From Phytoseiulus persimilis (taxonomy: Eukaryota > Arthropoda > Arachnida > Mesostigmata > Phytoseiidae): 64,000 nt of DNA. The stretch is from NCBI GenBank assembly GCA_037576195.1, contig CM075103.1, positions 22,382,001-22,446,000 on the forward strand, given 5' to 3'. Shown here piece by piece: positions 44,221 to 55,515 of the stretch (positions are counted from its first letter, which is position 1; every line of letters starts with the position of its first letter). The position numbers and the translations under genes are program-made. A model generated the notes under the pieces. That model was given only the letters and a program-made list of their open reading frames with translations, ran no database searches and was not told where the DNA came from.

Positions 44221-46713
44221 GTGGCCTTTCTAGAGTCAGAGTCCCGAATAATTGAGGCTCTCACGTCGGTTCGAAGCCTGAATGTTAGACAGCAGCCGTC
44301 CAACGTCAGCCCAACCGGAAGAACAGCGACGGACTACAATCAGCGGAACCCGCATACACCCGCTGATCCGAGGTCATACATATCAGAGACGGGAATTCAA
44401 CAACCCCAACGGCAAGCAAAATCCTACGTCGTACGAGAGTGCGACGAACAACTTCCACGTGGCGTCGCGGTCTGCAGTAGCACCAAGTCGGCAAGTTCCT
44501 ACGCCACCTCAAAGAAAACAGAAAATAAGCTGTATATTTTGCGAAGGCGATTACCAACCGTACCGGTGTCCGGCAACCCGATGTCGACGGCTGGAGGAAG
44601 AGTCACCAACATTCGTAACTGTGGAGTCCACAACATAACTCTGCGGAGCAGGTACGACGAGCGGAAATCCCTCTCCCTGGAGGCAGTGGAACTGAAGTGC
44701 CTGTCAAGGGCAAAATTTCCCATCATGAGGGAAAACTTCGGTCTGGAACGACTGGCCGGCCGGGTTCCAGAGGGCGAATCAGAATGGATCGACATTTTAC
44801 TCGGAACAGAGAAAATGGCACGCATAGGGTTTTCAGACCCGCGTTCGTTCGATGATATTTTCACTTTCGACAGCATGTTCGGATTCATTCTGGGGGGAAC
44901 GACAACGGGCTCAGTGCCCGGCGAGAGTGCAATAACTCGATTCTGCGGTTTCGAAATCGTCCAAGAGGCGAAATGCTCTGTCCCAGTATCCCAAGCGGAA
45001 TCTACAGAAACGGAGCCACCGGAACAGTCTATATCAGCCTCTAACAGAAGGACACAAACTATGGAAGACATTCGTTCCCTGTGGACCTCGGAAGATGTCG
45101 ACTTCGAAAGAGAAGCGAGCGAAGATAAAGAGGAGGAGGATGATCTGAACGAAGCTCTTATGAAGAACTTCCGTGAGACTACAAACCGAGACGAGACGAA
45201 CCGATACGTCATACGGCTTCAGCTGAAGGACAATGTATTGTCGCTGGGTGACAACCACAATTTGGCTCTCTCTCGGCTATATTCGCTTCTGAACAAGCTT
45301 CAGAAAGATCCAGTCAAACTCAAAGCAGTAGACCTGGAGATGAAGAAATACCTGGACGATGGTTTCATCGAAGCGGCGCAGCCAAGGAAGGAGAATCAAC
45401 TGGTTCATTACCTCCCGGTTCAGGCAGTGTTTAAACACTCCCCAGGCGCCCCGTTCGATCTGAAATTAAGAGTCGTCAAAGATGCATCCTCAAGAAGGTC
45501 AAATGAGGCAGGTTTGAATGATGTACTCCACCAGGGGCCGAACATGCTCCCAAACATAATCAAAGTGCTTATGAAGTTCAGAGAATACAAGTTCATGTTG
45601 ACGGCAGACATTGAAAAGGCTTTCAACCAGTTCAAAATCGCAGAAGAAGACCGCACGCTTCTGCGTTTTCTATGGCCAATGGGGATTTCTGAAAATGCGG
45701 CAGCACAGATCTAGGAGTTCTGGACAAAGCGTCTCGATTTCGGCCTTTTAAGCTCGCCATCCCTTCACTGCCAGGGTATAAAACTGCACGTGGAAAACTC
45801 AGAACGTTTGTATCCGGATCAGACAAAATTCATCACGGAAGTATCGGAATCTTTCTACATGGATGATATTTGTTTCGGGGCGGACTCGATGGAAGAGGCA
45901 AGGAAGAGAATCAAGCTGCTCTTCGATATCTTCGAAGACGGCCATTTTCCCCTGAAGAAGTGGGCCTCGAACTGCAAGCACCTTGGTTCCGTCATTGCAA
46001 AAATCTCACCAGTTCCGGACACTGTGATCAAAGCAAGGTAAGTCGACGGAAAGTTCTTGGGAGTCTCTTGGGATCAGGAGTCCGACACACTGTCGGTTCC
46101 AACACACAAAGCTCTTAAATTTCTCGCAACGGATGAACCAACGAAGAGAATCCTTCTAGCCGGAGTCGCTTCGATATTTGATCCGCTGAACATTTTGGCG
46201 CCGACGACGGTGAAAGCCAAGATGTTGCTGCAGCTTCTTTGGAAATCGAGCTATTCATGGGACAAAGTACTCGATAAGCCTCGCGTCTCGCAGTTCGAGG
46301 ATTACGCGAACCTCCTGGTGAAAACGAAAACGATTACTATACCTCGACTTTTGCGATCTCCGGACCGGAACATATTGGAAAGACAGCTCTGCTGCTTTTC
46401 GGACGCGTCGATGTCGGCCTATGCGACGGCGATTTATGTTCGTGAGACGTTCAGGAACGCCGAGCCAAGAGTTTATTTCGCGGCAGCCAAAGCGAAAGTG
46501 GCACCAGTCCGACCAATGTCGATCCATCGGCTCGAACTTCTTGGCGCGCTTTCGGCAGCGAGATTGGCGGGAACGCTCAAAGAGAACATCGGTTTCAGGA
46601 TTGATGCATGTTTCTTCTTCACGGACAGTTCGAGCGTCTTTGGTTGGGTCAATGCGGAACCCGAAAATGGAGAGCCTATGTGGCGAACCGAATCAGAAGA
46701 ATTCATGCATTAA
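44221..46713 (+). pseudogene. BEL/Pao pol: protease region, RT and RNase H
   Basis: One frame from 44221 to 46713, broken by TAG at 45712 and TAA at 46039. A knuckle-like CIFCEGDYQPYRCPATRC lies in the overlapping frame (44282-44638). The protease end shows DILLGTEKM and a FGFILGGT segment. RT has RVVKDASSRR, GPNMLPNIIKVLMKFR and MLTADIEKAFNQFKI (catalytic Asp), then SFYMDDICFGA with the catalytic YMDD at about 45858. ASIFDPLNILAP leads into RNase H (CFSDASMSAYATAIY, RLELLGAL, FFTDSSSV). A frameshift near 46660 moves the next part to another frame. Confidence 0.85.
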
Positions 46714-48242
46714 CAGGGAAAGCACCCTTCGCATATGTGCGGTTGAAGTCGAATCCGGCAGATATCGCCTCTCGGGGCATCGACATCTCCGAACCGGAAG
46801 CTCAAAAACTTTGGCTAAACGGGCCGTCATGGCTTTTACAAAACACCAATCATCCAGTAGAGGACCAGCCGCTCCAAAGTCGTCTCGGGGTTTTGGAGTC
46901 AGAGCAATTCGATGCCGAGAGGAAGCCGATGGTGTCGGCTTGCCTGAGCACGAATGTGGAGACCATCCAGAAAGGAATATTTTTCGAATCTTCTTTCTCC
47001 ACGTGGACCAAAGCGATCCGTTTTTGGGCCTTCATGCGGCGCATCAAGTTAAAGGCAGAAGCGGCGAGACTTAGAGTTTCGAGCGGGAGACATAACTCGC
47101 CGATCCCAAGAACCGGTCAGGATAAACTAATCTTACCTGGGGAAATGCAGTCAGCTAGAATCGACTCAATATGGCTAATTCAGCAGACGCATTTCGGAGC
47201 AGAACTCAGCTCGCACTGCAAGAAGATCAAACGTTCGAGCGTACTGTATCAGTACAACCCCTTCGTAGATGAAGAAGGTTTGGTGAGGTGTAGATCCCGG
47301 CTGGAGAAATCATCGGAGTTGACGGAGAATCAGAAATTTCCCATTCTTCTCCCGTCAGACAGCAATCTCTCGAAGCTTATCGTAAAGGACGCGCATGAGA
47401 GAAGGAATTCCCACTCGAGCGGCGTCGCAGCTGCGCTGCACGCGATCAGACAAGACTTCATGTTGATTCATGCTAGGAAAATCACCCAACAAGTTATCAA
47501 AGTATGTCAAACGTGCAGGATATTCCACGGCGAGTCAGCCTCGTTGCCCATTGCTCCGTTGCCACGTTTCCGCCTAGAGCGCTCTCCACCGTTTTTCCAC
47601 ACGGGCTGTGATTTCGCAGGTCCCTTCAGATACAAACGTGAATCCGGTTGAATCGGTAAATGCTACTTGCTGATAATGACTTGTGCAGTCACGAGGGCGG
47701 TACACATAGAGCTGACCACTGATCTCTCCACGGCAGAGGTTTTGGGCGCTCTACAAAAATTCATCAACAGGTTTCCAACGGTGAAAACAATCACGTCGGA
47801 TAACGGATTGTCTTTTCAACGAGCGGCAAAGGAGCCCAAGCCAATTCACGAACACATCAAGGACGGAGAGATTAGGCGATGGTTAGCTAACGCGTTTATA
47901 AAATGAAATTTCATAACCCCGACGGCAGCCTGGTTCGGTGGATTCTGGGAACGGATGGTACAGACGGTGAAGAGGCCGCTGAGGAAAATTTTGGGTTCCG
48001 CCGTTCCCCACTTCCGGGATCTAGAAATTTTGGTCAGTGGGGTGGAGGCAATGGTGAATCGCAGACTAATCACGACAGTCTCAGCCGGACTGGCTGAAGC
48101 AATAGCCCTCAGCCCAGCAAATCTGCTCTACGGAAACGAGGCGGACACGATCATTCCTCAACACAGCCTGCAAACTCCGAAAAAATCAGACCTGGATAAA
48201 ATCATTTTTGGGAAAGATGGCAATATCAACAGCGACTGCTAA
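46660..48242 (+). pseudogene. BEL/Pao pol: integrase
   Basis: Continues after the frameshift with VANRIRRIHALT and NPADIASRGI. The zinc-binding region (HERRNSHSSGVAAALHAIR, then CQTC) is followed by the integrase core (FHTGCDFAGPF; AVTRAVHIELTTDLS; TITSDNGLSF). After stops at 47649 and 47904 (TGA, the latter in place of the Trp of an IKWNFITP-type block) it continues GGFWERMVQTVKRPLRKILG. The first two catalytic Asp are present. A C-terminal acidic/PTAD-like region runs to about 48240. Confidence 0.85.
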
Positions 48243-48639
48243 ACGCTTTCTGGACGAGGTATCAGGGAGAATATCTCGGCTACCTGAGAGGGGCTCACAA
48301 ACAACCGAATCAGAAGACAAACCCTATCAATATCGGCGACATTTGCCTGTTGGAGGACACTTCAAACAATAGAGCACCGTGGCCTCTGTGTCGAGGGATT
48401 GCGCTCCCGGAGAATACAGCGCCAGCTCAAGCCAGATCGTGCACAATCGGAACGGCCAGGGGCCAGATTCTGAGTCGCCTAATTAAGAAGCTATACCCAA
48501 TAGTGAAGTCAGAATGAACAAATCTACGAAGCCCACTTCATGGTTAAAATCCACTCTTGGCTACGAACGTACTTCAAAATAAGACATCAGTAGTGCGGAA
48601 ATAGCATTTGTTACAAAATATAAATATTCATGAATACAT

Positions 48640-49371
48640 TCAGGATCCGCGGGCCGGTCCGGCCTGGTTGGTGGCCGGACGGTTGTACGATGCGAAGATT
48701 GCGCGCACCTGGTGCTGTACGGGACGGAAGGGCCTCGAGCCGGCCGGGCTTTGCGCCCGCTGAGCGTGTGCCGTTTGTTGTCGGGCGTCGCGCTGCTCCA
48801 GTACCCTATACCGGGTCTCCTCCCAGGCGAAATTCTGCTCAACGACCCGCTGTCGGAAGGCTTGTTCCGTGAGGGGCTCACCCTGCATAATCAGGGGACG
48901 AGAGCCCAGTACGGAATCCACGGTGACGTTGCGCGGCTCCACGAGGGAACCCCGTTCTAGCATGGCAAGGTACTCGACGCTGTACGCACGACGGGGCACG
49001 CGGTACCGTAGTGGTCGGTCCAAGTAGAGTGTGGCCTCGGACCGTTCCGGCCCGAACCCGCGGAGGTACCGGGAGAACTCCCGGTACGGGAGCTGCTCGA
49101 TCTCCTTCAGGGACTCCCACGCAAGTTGAGTGATGCGTCGCCGATCGCCTTCTGTGTAGGTCCGCAGCGCTGGTTCGGCCTTTTCGAGCTGGGCCTCATA
49201 CAAGCCCTTCGGTGAATACTCGTACATCCACATCTTCCGAGAGACCCGGCGGCTGCAATGGCGGTACTGGATCCGGGCTGTGCTTGGGCTGTAGCGATTG
49301 ACCATGTTAAGGAGTTTTCTTGTCGACGGGAGAAAGCGTTGAAGAACTGTTTGAGTCAAAGTCGTGAACAA
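48640..49371 (-). CDS. Uncharacterised GC-rich 243-residue ORF
   Basis: A single uninterrupted minus-strand frame from ATG at 49369-49371 to TGA at 48640. Composition is much more G+C-rich than its surroundings. The product is strongly basic: an Arg/Tyr-rich N-terminal third, a central part with repeated LRY/YSVEYL segments that looks folded, and a Gln/Arg/Ala-rich, probably disordered tail of about 50 residues. No signal peptide, membrane segment or zinc motif is evident and I recognise no family. It sits between the BEL/Pao and copia elements. It could be a transposon or virus-derived structural gene, or a lineage-specific host gene. The long clean frame in a region full of broken frames suggests recent arrival or selection. 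Confidence 0.5.
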   Translation of the reverse strand: MFTTLTQTVLQRFLPSTRKLLNMVNRYSPSTARIQYRHCSRRVSRKMWMYEYSPKGLYEAQLEKAEPALRTYTEGDRRRITQLAWESLKEIEQLPYREFSRYLRGFGPERSEATLYLDRPLRYRVPRRAYSVEYLAMLERGSLVEPRNVTVDSVLGSRPLIMQGEPLTEQAFRQRVVEQNFAWEETRYRVLEQRDARQQTAHAQRAQSPAGSRPFRPVQHQVRAIFASYNRPATNQAGPARGS

Positions 49372-50603
49372 CTGTGATCGGAGATCACCCGAACAGGGAA
49401 ATTCTCGCCGAGCGGCGCTGCATTCGTTCGTGTGGTTTCGAATTTCGGTTTCGAATTCCGTCAGCGGGATTCCCCGGGGGACTGTGGCGTACGGATGGGC
49501 CCTAGCGCTAAGAGTCTAGCACATTACATCCATGTCACACAGGGTGAACACATTACACATGGGAGATTGAGCAGTCGAGTAGTTTCAGAATGGAATGTAC
49601 ATTTCATTAAAACAATCTCTAGTCAAATAAGCTCAAGCAGAGCTGCAAGTGTCAAATATACGAGGAGGTCCTTCGGCACTGGGTTCGTCCGGTGACGCAC
49701 GGTCACCATCAGCTGGCGGGGAGTTCGGATGCAGAGCAACCCTGTCTCCACGTTTTCCTTCAGAGTGACGTCTCGCAACAGCTGACAATAGTCTGCTGGT
49801 CAATGAGATCCGCCATCTTGGCAGAACACGTTTCGCAACAACCCGTCACCCAACGAGTCTTTCTGTTCTCCCATTTTTGATCATTGTTCCTAACCGTGCC
49901 CGAACCGGGTCCCCGACCCGAGGGATACGAGGTCAAGAAACATCATCGGGAAAACTCCTTATCTCGATCTCATCCCGTCAGCCGTCAGCCGGCACCCGCC
50001 AGCCAGCGACCGAACGGGCTCAGTGCGCCGATACACCTCCAAGAAACGAAAACAGACGTGTCTTCCTTTCCTAAATCAGAGGTGTGAGCCACAATATGAT
50101 TTCGTGACTTGAAACGTTCAACCAGTGTTCCCGGCCCTATCTGGTCAAAGGTTGAGTTGTAAAAAACGAGTCTTAATGAGATGTGTTCTGAGATCTCGGT
50201 GTATCCGTTAATTATAGACCCTCCTTTCTGATAAAAAAGAAGAAGCTTCCTGGAAATCATCAAGAGTTTTCTCTCATGTGGAAACTTTTCTTCGGAAAGC
50301 ATATCGAGGAGTTGTAGTTTATTTCCTTCGTATTCGACTATGATTCGTTTCAACATTATTAGGCGTGAAAACGATGGTATCGGTGTGGGATCTGTTCGGA
50401 ATCACGTCTTCGGGCACTGTCCCATATAATCGCGGTTATTAGCGGTCATAACCGCGGTTTTCGGTCCTGATTTTGCGAATAACCACCCTTGTGATGCATT
50501 ATTTAGCAATATTGCAGGTATCTGAAATCCGTCAATGTGATTACGGTCAGAGGTGGAGATGAACACGAAGTTCACCTCTGACACTTCGCAGTATTGATCC
50601 GCA
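49372..50603. other. Stretch without a recognised gene
   Basis: Short overlapping frames only. A palindromic AT/GC block (TAATCGCGGTTATTA) lies near 50427-50455. I see no domain or repeat that I can name before the copia LTR. Confidence 0.45.
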
Positions 50604-50822
50604 TGTCTTGACACAGATCCGAAGTCGACCCAGCTTCGGATCTGCTTACCATCTGTTACAGTACTTTCCCCTGGGTATATATACCAGAGCTAATAAAGCC
50701 CAGCTCTGAGGAGCTAGATGTTTCTAACCGAAACTCTGTCTGTTTATTTTGTGCCGTGATCTTCAACCCATTTTCAGATTGAGACTGTTCGCCGACTAGC
50801 TAGTGAGCCCAAATATCCAACA
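50604..50822 (+). repeat. Candidate 5' LTR of the copia element
   Basis: The interval starts TG and ends CA, with a TATATATA box at 50676-50683 and AATAAA at 50692-50697, as expected of an LTR promoter and poly(A) region. It is followed by TTCGTTATCAGCACGATT, a plausible primer-binding region, and by the gag ORF 137 bp later. I found no matching 3' LTR after 58625, so edges are inferred. Confidence 0.4.
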
Positions 50823-50959
50823 TTCGTTATCAGCACGATTGAATCTGCGAACATTCTTGATCAGATAGTGCGGTGTGTAAGTGTGTGACTCTGTGTAGAC
50901 TTGATTGTGACTTTGAAGTGATCAAAAAGTGACATTCCGATGCATACACAACAAGTTCT

Positions 50960-52389
50960 ATGGATCCCGCAGAGAATCCGGCCACACTTGAAGATTCCGT
51001 AAGCTCCCACGGCTACAGTGATTTAGGCGACCCAAGACCAGGCTCATCGGTTATCAGAGTCGGCGAAACAAGCGGTATGAATCCCATGCAAAGCGACGAC
51101 GGGATTGGAGATGATCTGAGCATGGGGCCACGTCATCGTGATCGCAACGGCGTGTTGCTCAGGTTAGATGGCAGTAACTATAAGGAGTGGCAGGTGCTCA
51201 TATCAGCAGCTCTCGATGCGGACCCTTACGCACTCGACGACACCTTGGGCAATTCGGCATCACCACTTCCAGCTGATCGGAACAAACCAGCGGGAAAGAA
51301 GCGGATGGAGAGATACATTGCTGGGAATCGATCGGCACGATGCACACTCTTTGCATCCCTGCAGTCATCACTCGCGGTGTCCCTCTTCTCTCACGACTCA
51401 ATGACGATTAACGCTCCAGAGATGTGGAGACTAATAACTGGAAAGTTCACATCATCCAATGGTGGACTTAAACAGTTGGCTCTGTCAAAACTCAAGGGAT
51501 ACAAGTACCAGCAGAACAAAACAGCATCAGAGAACCTCTTCCGCTTCAACCAGATAACCAGTCATATTGAGGCACTTGGGGTTCAAACTCCAGGTGACCT
51601 TAAGATCACTATTCTTCTCGAATCACTTCCGCCAAACTGGGAACCATTCAAACAGGCATTCACTGCCAGAGAAGACTCAGGAAGATCATTTGCCCACCTC
51701 AAACTGGCAATTAAAAGCGGAGCACTCAGGAGAGGCAAGTTCGACACCAACGAAGTAACAGCTCTGTATTCCCGAATGCGTGTGTCAAACAAAGGCCATA
51801 GACGCAAGAGTACGGTCGGCTCGTTGGCCGTGTGGCATAAACCAACGCCTTGGGTGCCATGCTAAGCTAGCAATCGCGGGTTCGATCCCCGGTCGACAAC
51901 AAAAATTTCTTATGTGGTAAAAAGTAAAAAAAGAGGATTTAATTTATATCAGAATTAAATCTGAACCATCTTGAGACCCAAGCCCACCGCCCGCAATGGG
52001 ATTTGCGAGGCGATAGGGAGTGTCACTGAAGCAATACCGAGAGGTGATTCCGGGACACTTCTGAGGGCTGGCTGAGAGGTTCAGCCGGAAAACAAAGACG
52101 CAAGAGTACAATCCGGAGAAGGGAAAACGGCAGTCGCACAGTTAGTACAACAACATGTTATAACTGTGGTCGTCAGGGACACATCAAATCTCAGTGTACT
52201 GCTCTCAAGAAGAACTACAACAACAGACCTCATCAAGGCAAGAACCAATACCCTAGCACTCAATCACAACCTGGTTCTGGTAGTTCTCATCAGTCGTCGC
52301 CAGCAAAAAGGACAGGAAAGCGTTCACCAAACCGCAGGCAGCAAACCAAGGCCAGTGCAAACTATGGCCGTGCTCACATCACAGAAGCC
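50960..52389 (+). pseudogene. Copia gag, split by a SINE
   Basis: From ATG at 50960 the gag (UBN2-like) domain includes LLRLDGSNYKEWQVLI, LSKLKGYKYQQ and LLESLPPNWEPF. The frame is interrupted at 51813 after RRKST by a SINE and resumes after 52095. The zinc knuckle CYNCGRQGHIKSQC lies at about 52153-52197. Confidence 0.85.
51814..52095 (+). mobile_element. tRNA-derived SINE in copia gag with 14-bp target duplication
   Basis: The 282-bp insertion is flanked by AGACGCAAGAGTAC at 51800-51813 and 52096-52109. Its 5' 85 bp are tRNA-like: possible seven-pair acceptor stem (GTCGGCT with GGTCGAC), A box TTGGCCGTGTGGCA and B box GGGTTCGATCCCC. An A-rich stretch and a unique tail follow. The anticodon region is not a clean stem-loop, so it is not a functional tRNA. 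Removing it rejoins the gag frame. Confidence 0.88.
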
Positions 52390-52930
52390 TTGAAATGCGA
52401 AGCCGGTACCGTTGAGACTCACATGATGACATCAGAAAATGAGTACATCATTGATAGCGGAACAAACTTCCGTAACAGAAAAGATCATATGATAGACTAC
52501 ACTCCATATCATCAAGCTCGTCAAATAAGATTGGGAGGATCCCGAACCCTGAGCGCTCCTGGGTTCGAAACGGTCTGTGTGACATTTGTGCACAACCAAC
52601 GTCACACCATCCAACTGAAGGAAGTTCCATATGTTCCCAAGCTATGGAGAAATCTGATCTCCGTCTCCAAGCTCGTAGAGGACAACTTCAAGATTCAGGT
52701 CTGCCGCAAATCCATCATATTGACTCAAGGAAAAGTAAACGTTCACGCAGCTCGTAAAAACGGATTATACGTGTTGTATGCCGAAGATGTCCCTGAAGGA
52801 CATCAGGTCGAGAGCCCGAAGAAGGTCAGCCTTATGGAAATGCACCGGAGTTTCGCTCATATCAACGTTGGTTGACTCAAAGCATTGCTACTGTCAAGCA
52901 TTCGAAAGAGTGCTTATTGTTTATCGATAA
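52390..52930 (+). pseudogene. Copia protease and pre-integrase region
   Basis: The frame has IIDSGTNFRNRKD, the DSG aspartic protease motif (Thr then Asn replace the common A/C-S), then VPKLWRNLISVSKL and MEMHRSFAHIN, the gag-pre-integrase block (LWHRR-AH). A stop at 52873 and a GC-rich insertion after about 52930 break the link to the integrase. Confidence 0.8.
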
Positions 52931-53115
52931 TACCGAATAAAGTGCATCCTCGACTGTACGCGTCGTGCTGCTTCTCTCCGTGCGGTAGGCCCACCGCGCA
53001 TGCGCCGGCAGCCGACAGCCGGTCGGCACTCAGGTGTCTCACAGCGTTTGAGAGACAGCGCACCGAGCACGAGAGAGCGGCCACGACGGCGTCTACAGGA
53101 GGATTCCAGATCCAG
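52930..53115. repeat. GC-rich insertion inside copia pre-integrase region
   Basis: About 185 bp, much richer in G+C than the flanking copia sequence, with GCCGGCAGCCGACAGCCGG-type self-complementary runs. Protein similarity to copia stops before it and resumes after it (zinc-binding CDSCIKGKMHRASF near 53206-53250). No target duplication was seen. Confidence 0.4.
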
Positions 53116-53149
53116 ATCAGAGTATTCCCTCTTGAAGTATAAGCCCAAA

Positions 53150-54377
53150 CTGTGGCATCACAGCTACAAAGAGAAGGCTATGAGGTTATCCCCGATTTTT
53201 TCAGTTGTGACAGCTGCATCAAAGGAAAGATGCATAGAGCAAGTTTCCGATCGAATGGATACATAGCGACACATGCTTTGTAAGCGTTCCCTCTCACGGT
53301 GAACATACTGCTTTTGTCACATTGACTGATGACAAGAGTCGTTTTCGAAAAACGTACTTCATCCGTGATAAATCCGTCTATGATCGAATCGTGGATTTCA
53401 CAAAGTGGTTTAAATTAAGAACCGGACAGCAGGTATACCACCTGCATTCAGATGGAGGATCAGAATTGCAGGATAAGAAGTTGCAAGCCCATCTTCGTTC
53501 AACGGGTTGTGACTACTCTTATTCGGCACCACGGACTCCGATGCACAATGCAGTTTCTGAGAGACTCAATCGATCTCTTCTCGATCTTGCGAGAACTATG
53601 ATCATCGATAGTGACCTAAGCAAGGCAGCTTGGGCGGAGGCCGTTTCATTCGGCACGTTTTGTCTCAACATCACCAAAATCACATCACCAGAAGAGAAGA
53701 CACCTTTCGAAATCATCACTGGTCATAAACCATACCTGGGAAGAGTACGTCGTTTCGGTACTCGTTGTTTGTTCTACAACATCAATCCAACAAAGGGCAA
53801 ACTGGATAGGAGAGCCCTTCCTGGTAAAATCATGGGAATAGATGATGATGGGCTCAGCTATCGCGTCTTAGAAAAGGCAACCACCAAAGTGCATCGTATC
53901 CCAGACATCGTAGTGAAGGAACCAGCACCACTGCAAGATGATAAGAACAAATTTCCTTCGATACCATCGAAAGAAGACACACCAGCAACCGCAGAAGAAC
54001 CACCAGAAGATGAAGAGGAGCAACAACCAACTGACCCCACCAATGATGAAGAAGGTGCTCGAGTCACAACGGATAGCGAACGCCTCGTGGACAAAGAGCT
54101 CGGTATAGCTCCCGAACAGGAATCGGTCATCACGAGCCCGCCTGCCCGAGAATACGGACTGCGCAGTTCAACAAATAGAGTACCGGCTGCGACGGAAGGA
54201 CAAACCGAGGGAAATAGAACTAGTAAGGGAATTAGGAGAAAGCCAGATAGATATCAAGCAGGTGAGGCCAATGCTGCTTCCTGTGGTTGTCCATCCATAA
54301 TGAATAGTTCTATGGAGCAAGAGGCCACCGTGCCATTGAACCTGAATGGTGTTTATCGCTCAAGATTCAAAGACTAA
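53150..54377 (+). pseudogene. Copia integrase
   Basis: The zinc-binding CDSC block is in one frame (about 53206-53250). The core follows: HSDTCFVSVPSHGEHTAFV (first catalytic Asp) and DDKSRF, then HSDGGSEL (second Asp) and HNAVSERLNRSLLD (catalytic Glu), then KAAWAEAVSFGTFCLN and FGTRCLFYN. An acidic, Glu/Pro-rich linker of some 150 residues leads to the RT. The main frame, 53322-54377, is 351 codons without a break. Confidence 0.88.
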
Positions 54378-55515
54378 TGGTATGCTGCAATGGCATTAGA
54401 GCTTGAATCATTCAGAACAAATGAGGTCTACAGATTAATAGACTCTGCTCCGGGACAGCATGTTCTGTCAAACATATGGGTGCTTTCCTTGAAGAAAGAT
54501 GAAGATGGGAAACTTATCAGAAGGAAAGCTCGTCTTGTTGTCCGAGGGTGTCAACAGCGCCCCGGAATCGAATTTGGAAGTCTATTCAGCCCCACAGCGA
54601 GTTTTGAGACAATTAGAACTATATTGTCAATCTCAGCAAGTGAGAGGCTTTTCTTGGTTCAGGCTGATGTCTGTACAGCTTTCCTGACAGCTCCGTTGGA
54701 TCGCAAGCTCTATATGTGACAACCGGACTGGTTCGGAAATGGAATCAAGAGGATTTGTGAACTAAAGAAGGCATGCTATTGAACTGCACAGGCCTCAAGA
54801 TGTTTTAACAAGAAGTAGAATAGAGATTGCCTTATAGCGTCAAAGAGCGAGCAATTGAACAGAGAGATCATAAAAGAACTTGAGAAACCCTTGAGATGAC
54901 ATCCAAACAATTGGAATTTCTTTTGGGATTGAGGATTATTGTTTCCCCAGACAGAGGGACAGTCAGGATCAACCAAGCTCGGTATATTATTTTGCTCCTT
55001 GAAAGGTTCCAAATGTAAGGCAATTGCCACCCCCATTGATGCAACATCAAAAACTGCATTTGAAGGAAAGATCGATCTAAACTTGAAGTACAGAGAATCA
55101 GTAGGGGGATTGATGTTTGTCTCGGTGGCTTGCCGCGGAGACATCAGTTATTCGGTTGGGTTCCTGTCGCGCTATTTAGCAGCGCCAACGGAACATCTTT
55201 GGGGAATTGGCCTTCGAGTATTGAGATACCACTCAGGCACCAAAACATTAGGACCTATGTATACCGGAGACATCTCAGACGGTATCAATGCGTATTGCGA
55301 TGCCGACTGGAGTGGATGTCGATCCACAAGAAGAAGCACTAGCGGATCTTTCATTATGGTCGGTGGAGCAGGCGTGATCTGGTCTTCCAGACGCCAGAGC
55401 TGTGTTTCCCTCTCTTCAATGGCGAGTGAAATATTGGCCTGTAGCGAAACGGGAAAGCCATGTTTATGGCTTGCTAGGCTGCTCCGAGAGATTGGGTATC
55501 CAATTACGCCGACAC
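54378..55515 (+). pseudogene. Copia reverse transcriptase and RNase H, first part
   Basis: RT begins YAAMALELESF and VLSLKKDEDGKLIRRKARLVVRG; the first catalytic Asp is in LVQADVCTAFL. TGA at 54717 stands where YMEQP is expected. The YVDD region is missing, apparently through a deletion near 54850-54900. The connection and RNase H follow at 54939-55515 (DISYSVGFLSRYLA, YCDADWSGCRSTRRSTSG, LSSMASEILA), ending exactly at the R1-like insertion. Confidence 0.85.

Larger units (their letters stand above)
42644..48500 (+). mobile_element. BEL/Pao LTR retrotransposon, decayed
   Basis: Gag, protease region, RT, RNase H and integrase follow in BEL/Pao order on one strand. There are one TAG, several in-frame TAA/TGA codons and at least one frameshift. 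No LTR pair could be recognised on either side, so both ends may be lost or too diverged. Confidence 0.9.

Noticed and set aside
47649-47906. UGA recoded as tryptophan
   Set aside because: TGA occupies an apparent Trp position in the BEL integrase, but METTL3, NPC1 and the orphan ORF end in TGA, and the BEL element also contains TAA, TAG and frameshifts, so this is decay.
41950-48560. LTR pair of the BEL/Pao element
   Set aside because: I compared the sequence before 42650 with that after 48240 by eye and found no direct repeat. The 42.1-42.4 kb repeat is inverted and belongs to a foldback element.
51830-51897. Functional tRNA gene
   Set aside because: Pol III boxes and an acceptor-like stem are present, but the anticodon arm does not fold properly, and the segment is the head of a 282-bp insertion with target duplication, so it is a SINE.
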